Positions 14,626-17,048 of a stretch of 17,048 nucleotides of DNA are shown one piece after another. The notes beneath the pieces were generated by a model, which was not told where the DNA came from, searched no databases, and saw only the letters and a program-made list of their open reading frames with translations. The stretch's first letter is position 1, and every line of letters starts with the position of its first letter. The stretch comes from Flavobacteriaceae bacterium (GTDB lineage Bacteria; Bacteroidota; Bacteroidia; Flavobacteriales; Flavobacteriaceae), in the NCBI GenBank assembly GCA_027068695.1, contig JAMOMG010000046.1, positions 1-17,048 of the forward strand, read 5' to 3'. Both the position numbers and the translations under genes were made by a program.

Positions 14626-15168
14626 CTAATTAAAAGTTATAAGTTGATAGCCATTTGTTTGGTATTCTATCAATACAGTTAAAGCAGAAAGCGCGAGTTT
14701 TACTTGGGTAGATTTTTCATTCATCTGGTATTTATGTGCAACATAAGATTGCCCACAAACAAATAGTTTTGCATTGGCTTTTGTTAATGCTTCAATTAAA
14801 GCTGTGTTTGGATTACTAATTTTAAAATGTTTTTGATATGAACTATCATTCAAAGCATTTTTGGTGGCTGCTCCGTGTAAAACAATAACAACATTCATGT
14901 TTTTTAAAGGAACACCTTGTTGTGCGTGCATATTTAAATACCTAGCAACAGTATTTAGTAAAGGGTTTACACTGTTTCCTTCAGATTTATCGGTGTAAAT
15001 ATCAAAAATCACATTATATACTTTATCTGTTTTAAGTAACAACTCTGGGTTTGCAATTTGAAATACTTTGCCGTAGTTTTCAATAATTGGTCCCATTTTC
15101 ACATCGGTATTTTGAGCATTTATTTTTGTAAGACTAAACAATAGTACTAAAAGCATTATTTTTTTCAT
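14626..15168 (-). CDS. Secreted DsrE-family protein
   Basis: This 180-residue protein has a signal peptide (residues 1-18, ending INAQ) and a DsrE/DsrF-like fold. That fold is recognised by NVIFDIYTDK, NVVIVLHGAATKNALND, a NPNTALIEALTKANAKLFVCGQSYVAHKY block and a final LIEYQTNGYQLITF strand. The single cysteine, Cys138 in VCGQS, sits where DsrE-type proteins hold their sulfur-carrying cysteine. The signal peptide places it in the periplasm, unlike the cytoplasmic sulfur-relay proteins, so its partner is unknown. It is the first gene of a two-gene operon with rmuC. Confidence 0.85.
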   Translation of the reverse strand: MKKIMLLVLLFSLTKINAQNTDVKMGPIIENYGKVFQIANPELLLKTDKVYNVIFDIYTDKSEGNSVNPLLNTVARYLNMHAQQGVPLKNMNVVIVLHGAATKNALNDSSYQKHFKISNPNTALIEALTKANAKLFVCGQSYVAHKYQMNEKSTQVKLALSALTVLIEYQTNGYQLITFN

Positions 15169-15212
15169 AAATGGAATTTTTGAATTTTTATCGATTATAA
15201 AAGTAAGATTTT

Positions 15213-15220
15213 TATATTTG
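15213..15220 (+). promoter_or_regulatory. -7 promoter element for the acyltransferase gene
   Basis: TATATTTG is an exact TAnnTTTG and would start transcription near 15227, about 43 bases before the ATG at 15270. No clear -33 element is seen. Confidence 0.45.
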
Positions 15221-15269
15221 CTGAAATAACTTGAAGTTTAAAAATAAAAACGGAGTTATTAACAATTAT

Positions 15270-15815
15270 ATGAAAACACTTACACGATTTATTTTATATA
15301 CCATTTTAGGCTGGAAAACGGTTGGGAAATTCCAAAAAGATTTAAATAAATGTATTATTCTTGGTGCTCCACATACGCACTGGCTTGATTTCCCTCTGGG
15401 AATTGCCATTAAATTTGCAGAGGAAGTACCAGCAAATTATATAGGTAAGGCATCATTATTTAAGCCTCCTTTTGGTTTTATTTTTAGATGGCTAGGAGGA
15501 ACACCAATTGATAGAAGTAAAAGCAACAACAAAGTTGATGCTATTATAAATATTTTCAATAGTCATGAAAAATTTATTTTAGCAATGTCTCCAGAAGGAA
15601 CGCGTAAAAAAATAACCAAATGGAAAACCGGATTTTATTACATAGCTAAAGGGGCAAATGTACCTATTGTTATGATAACCTTTGATTTTGAAAATAAACA
15701 AGTTAAAGTATCAAATCCTTATTATCTAACGGGTAATATGGAAGAAGATTTTAATTTTATTTATGACTTTTATAGAGATGTAAAAGGTAAAGTTCCAGAA
15801 AATTTTAATTTGTAA
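15270..15815 (+). CDS. Short PlsC-type 1-acylglycerol-3-phosphate acyltransferase
   Basis: This 181-residue protein has the acyltransferase motifs in order: HTHWLD (His35 to Asp40, the HX4D catalytic pair), the GGTPIDRS stretch (76-83), SPEGTRKK (EGTR at 109-112) and a VPIVMITFD segment. It would transfer an acyl chain to lysophosphatidic acid or a similar lysolipid at the inner membrane. It is shorter than the usual 230-260-residue PlsC and has no long N-terminal membrane anchor, as in a compact subgroup common in flavobacteria; the true acceptor is uncertain. A TTG at 15231 would extend it by 13 residues, but the ATG at 15270 gives the better start. Its last 11 bases overlap the end of the convergent ABC permease gene, and no terminator separates them. 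Confidence 0.85.
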   Translation: MKTLTRFILYTILGWKTVGKFQKDLNKCIILGAPHTHWLDFPLGIAIKFAEEVPANYIGKASLFKPPFGFIFRWLGGTPIDRSKSNNKVDAIINIFNSHEKFILAMSPEGTRKKITKWKTGFYYIAKGANVPIVMITFDFENKQVKVSNPYYLTGNMEEDFNFIYDFYRDVKGKVPENFNL

Positions 15816-17031
15816 GCGATACTATATTCCGTTTAAAAAGTGGTATTGAAATAAGTAGCATTACAATACCTATCAAGCTTAGAACACCTATTCTTGGCAA
15901 AATTTCAAAAGTAGAAAGGTTTCTCCAAAAAATATCATAATATCCTTGAATACCCCAGTAATTTAAGCTTATTACTGCTATTTTTCGCATGATACTTGGC
16001 ATCACAAATAAAGGAATCATACTTCCTCCAATGGCAGACATCAATAAAATAATAATGGTACTTAAATTTTGTAATTGCTGACGCGTTTTTGATACAGAAA
16101 CTAAAAATACTCCAAAGCTTGAAACTGAAAAAGCAACGGCTATTGTAAGTAAAATAAGACTTATTAGATCTTTAAATATAGGTAAATCAAAGGCTATCCA
16201 AGCAAAAACAAACATTGTAAATAATTGTAACATTGAAATAAATAATGTGGCTAACATTTTACCATATAAAATACTTGTTGTTTTAATAGGTGTGTAAAGT
16301 AAGCGAGACAATGTTCCCGATTCTTTTTCTTCTAATAAACCTCCACCAACTCCAGAAATACTAAATAGTAACATCATAATTGCAGTACCAGCAACTGCCT
16401 GAATTAATCCTAAATTTCCTGTATTAGAAGATTCTTTTATGACTGGAACAGCTTTTATAATTGCTGATGTTGAGGCCTTATTTTTAAATGAAACTTGTGA
16501 AATATCGGTTAAAATACGTTGTTTCAGGTTGTTTGGCATAGTTTTAAACTCTGTATTTATATAGTTTTCTACTTTACGTATATATAACTGACTGCCAATT
16601 GTACTCATAATCACTCCGGTAATTATAGATTGAAGCATTTTTGCTTCAAATGGATTTGAAGCATCATATTTATATGTGATTGGTAGCTTTTTAGACAAAA
16701 GTAATGAATCTTTAAGTCCTTTATTTAATATTAAAAAACCAGAGTATTTTCCTTTTAGCAAAGCATTACTTCCTTCTTCCAAGGTAACTTGCATCAAATT
16801 AACCGCACTTATTGTATCTAGTTGCTCTTTTATTTTTTTTGAAGTTGAAGAAGAATCAAAATCGGCATACAACAGTGTAACTTGCTTGTCTTCAGAAGAC
16901 TTAGTTGAAATACCTCCAAATGCAAAAGCAAACAATGATATCAATAAAATTGGTATTAAAAAGGTTAATACTACGTTCTTTTTATTTGAAAAAAACAACT
17001 TTAAATCTTTTTTAAATATGGTGGTTATCAT
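15805..17031 (-). CDS. ABC-2 type transporter permease
   Basis: This 408-residue permease is of the ABC-2 (YhhJ/NatB-like) kind. One membrane helix lies near the N-terminus (about 19-39), followed by a large extracytoplasmic domain (about 45-205). Five helices follow in the second half, starting at GLIQAVAGTAIMMLLFSISGVGGGLLEEKESGTLSRLLYTPI, where EKESGTLSRLL is the family's coupling-helix signature. Such permeases work with a separate ATP-binding subunit in export of drugs, sodium ions or lipids, or in antibiotic self-protection. The partner gene would be upstream, beyond the right edge. The substrate cannot be told. Confidence 0.92.
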   Translation of the reverse strand: MITTIFKKDLKLFFSNKKNVVLTFLIPILLISLFAFAFGGISTKSSEDKQVTLLYADFDSSSTSKKIKEQLDTISAVNLMQVTLEEGSNALLKGKYSGFLILNKGLKDSLLLSKKLPITYKYDASNPFEAKMLQSIITGVIMSTIGSQLYIRKVENYINTEFKTMPNNLKQRILTDISQVSFKNKASTSAIIKAVPVIKESSNTGNLGLIQAVAGTAIMMLLFSISGVGGGLLEEKESGTLSRLLYTPIKTTSILYGKMLATLFISMLQLFTMFVFAWIAFDLPIFKDLISLILLTIAVAFSVSSFGVFLVSVSKTRQQLQNLSTIIILLMSAIGGSMIPLFVMPSIMRKIAVISLNYWGIQGYYDIFWRNLSTFEILPRIGVLSLIGIVMLLISIPLFKRNIVSLTN

Positions 17032-17048
17032 TTTTATATGTTTTAATA

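Noticed and set aside
1..17048. Defence system, prophage, CRISPR array, integrative element or biosynthetic cluster
   Set aside because: No repeat-spacer array, integrase, transposase, tRNA-linked boundary, toxin pair or phage gene is visible; the genes are ordinary chromosomal ones.

Overview
The window is a strongly AT-rich piece of chromosome from a bacterium of the Bacteroidota, almost certainly family Flavobacteriaceae. The grounds are promoter elements of the Bacteroidota type (TAnnTTTG at -7) with no clear Shine-Dalgarno sequences, A/T-rich starts, an FKBP lipoprotein, a transketolase split into two subunits, a YtxJ bacilliredoxin and a 424-residue GlyA. The genus cannot be fixed from the sequence; a marine genus such as Lutibacter or Polaribacter is a guess. 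I see no tRNA, rRNA, insertion sequence, phage gene, CRISPR array or defence system. The content is housekeeping, stress and envelope genes, and I find no convincing new multi-gene system.

Layout. At 1-110 is the start of an S4-domain RNA-binding gene (minus strand), divergent from a secreted FKBP lipoprotein (190-1029) that carries two 36-residue Asp/Asn-rich calcium-type repeats. A bidirectional terminator separates it from a minus-strand block. In transcription order that block holds a histidine phosphatase; smpB, a UbiA prenyltransferase and maf, tightly packed as an operon; the C-terminal transketolase subunit, which has its own promoter; and an outer-membrane beta-barrel protein. Next, also on the minus strand, come a small lipoprotein of unknown function, an Hsp20 chaperone and clpB. 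Hairpin terminators follow the lipoprotein, hsp20 and clpB.

From 9.2 kb the strands alternate: ytxJ (plus) converges with fahA (minus); fahA and glyA diverge from a short region with closely spaced promoters; a Prx6-type peroxiredoxin (plus) converges on a DsrE-rmuC operon (minus) at a strong bidirectional terminator; then a short PlsC-type acyltransferase (plus) overlaps tail to tail with an ABC-2 permease (minus) that runs to the window edge.

How the genes fit together. ClpB and Hsp20 form a protein-disaggregation pair, and their upstream regions share an 18/21-base conserved element, the best candidate for an unnamed regulatory site here. YtxJ and the peroxiredoxin are thiol-redox defences. 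SmpB rescues stalled ribosomes. GlyA, the transketolase and FahA are central metabolism and tyrosine breakdown. The UbiA enzyme and PlsC-like protein act on membrane lipids.
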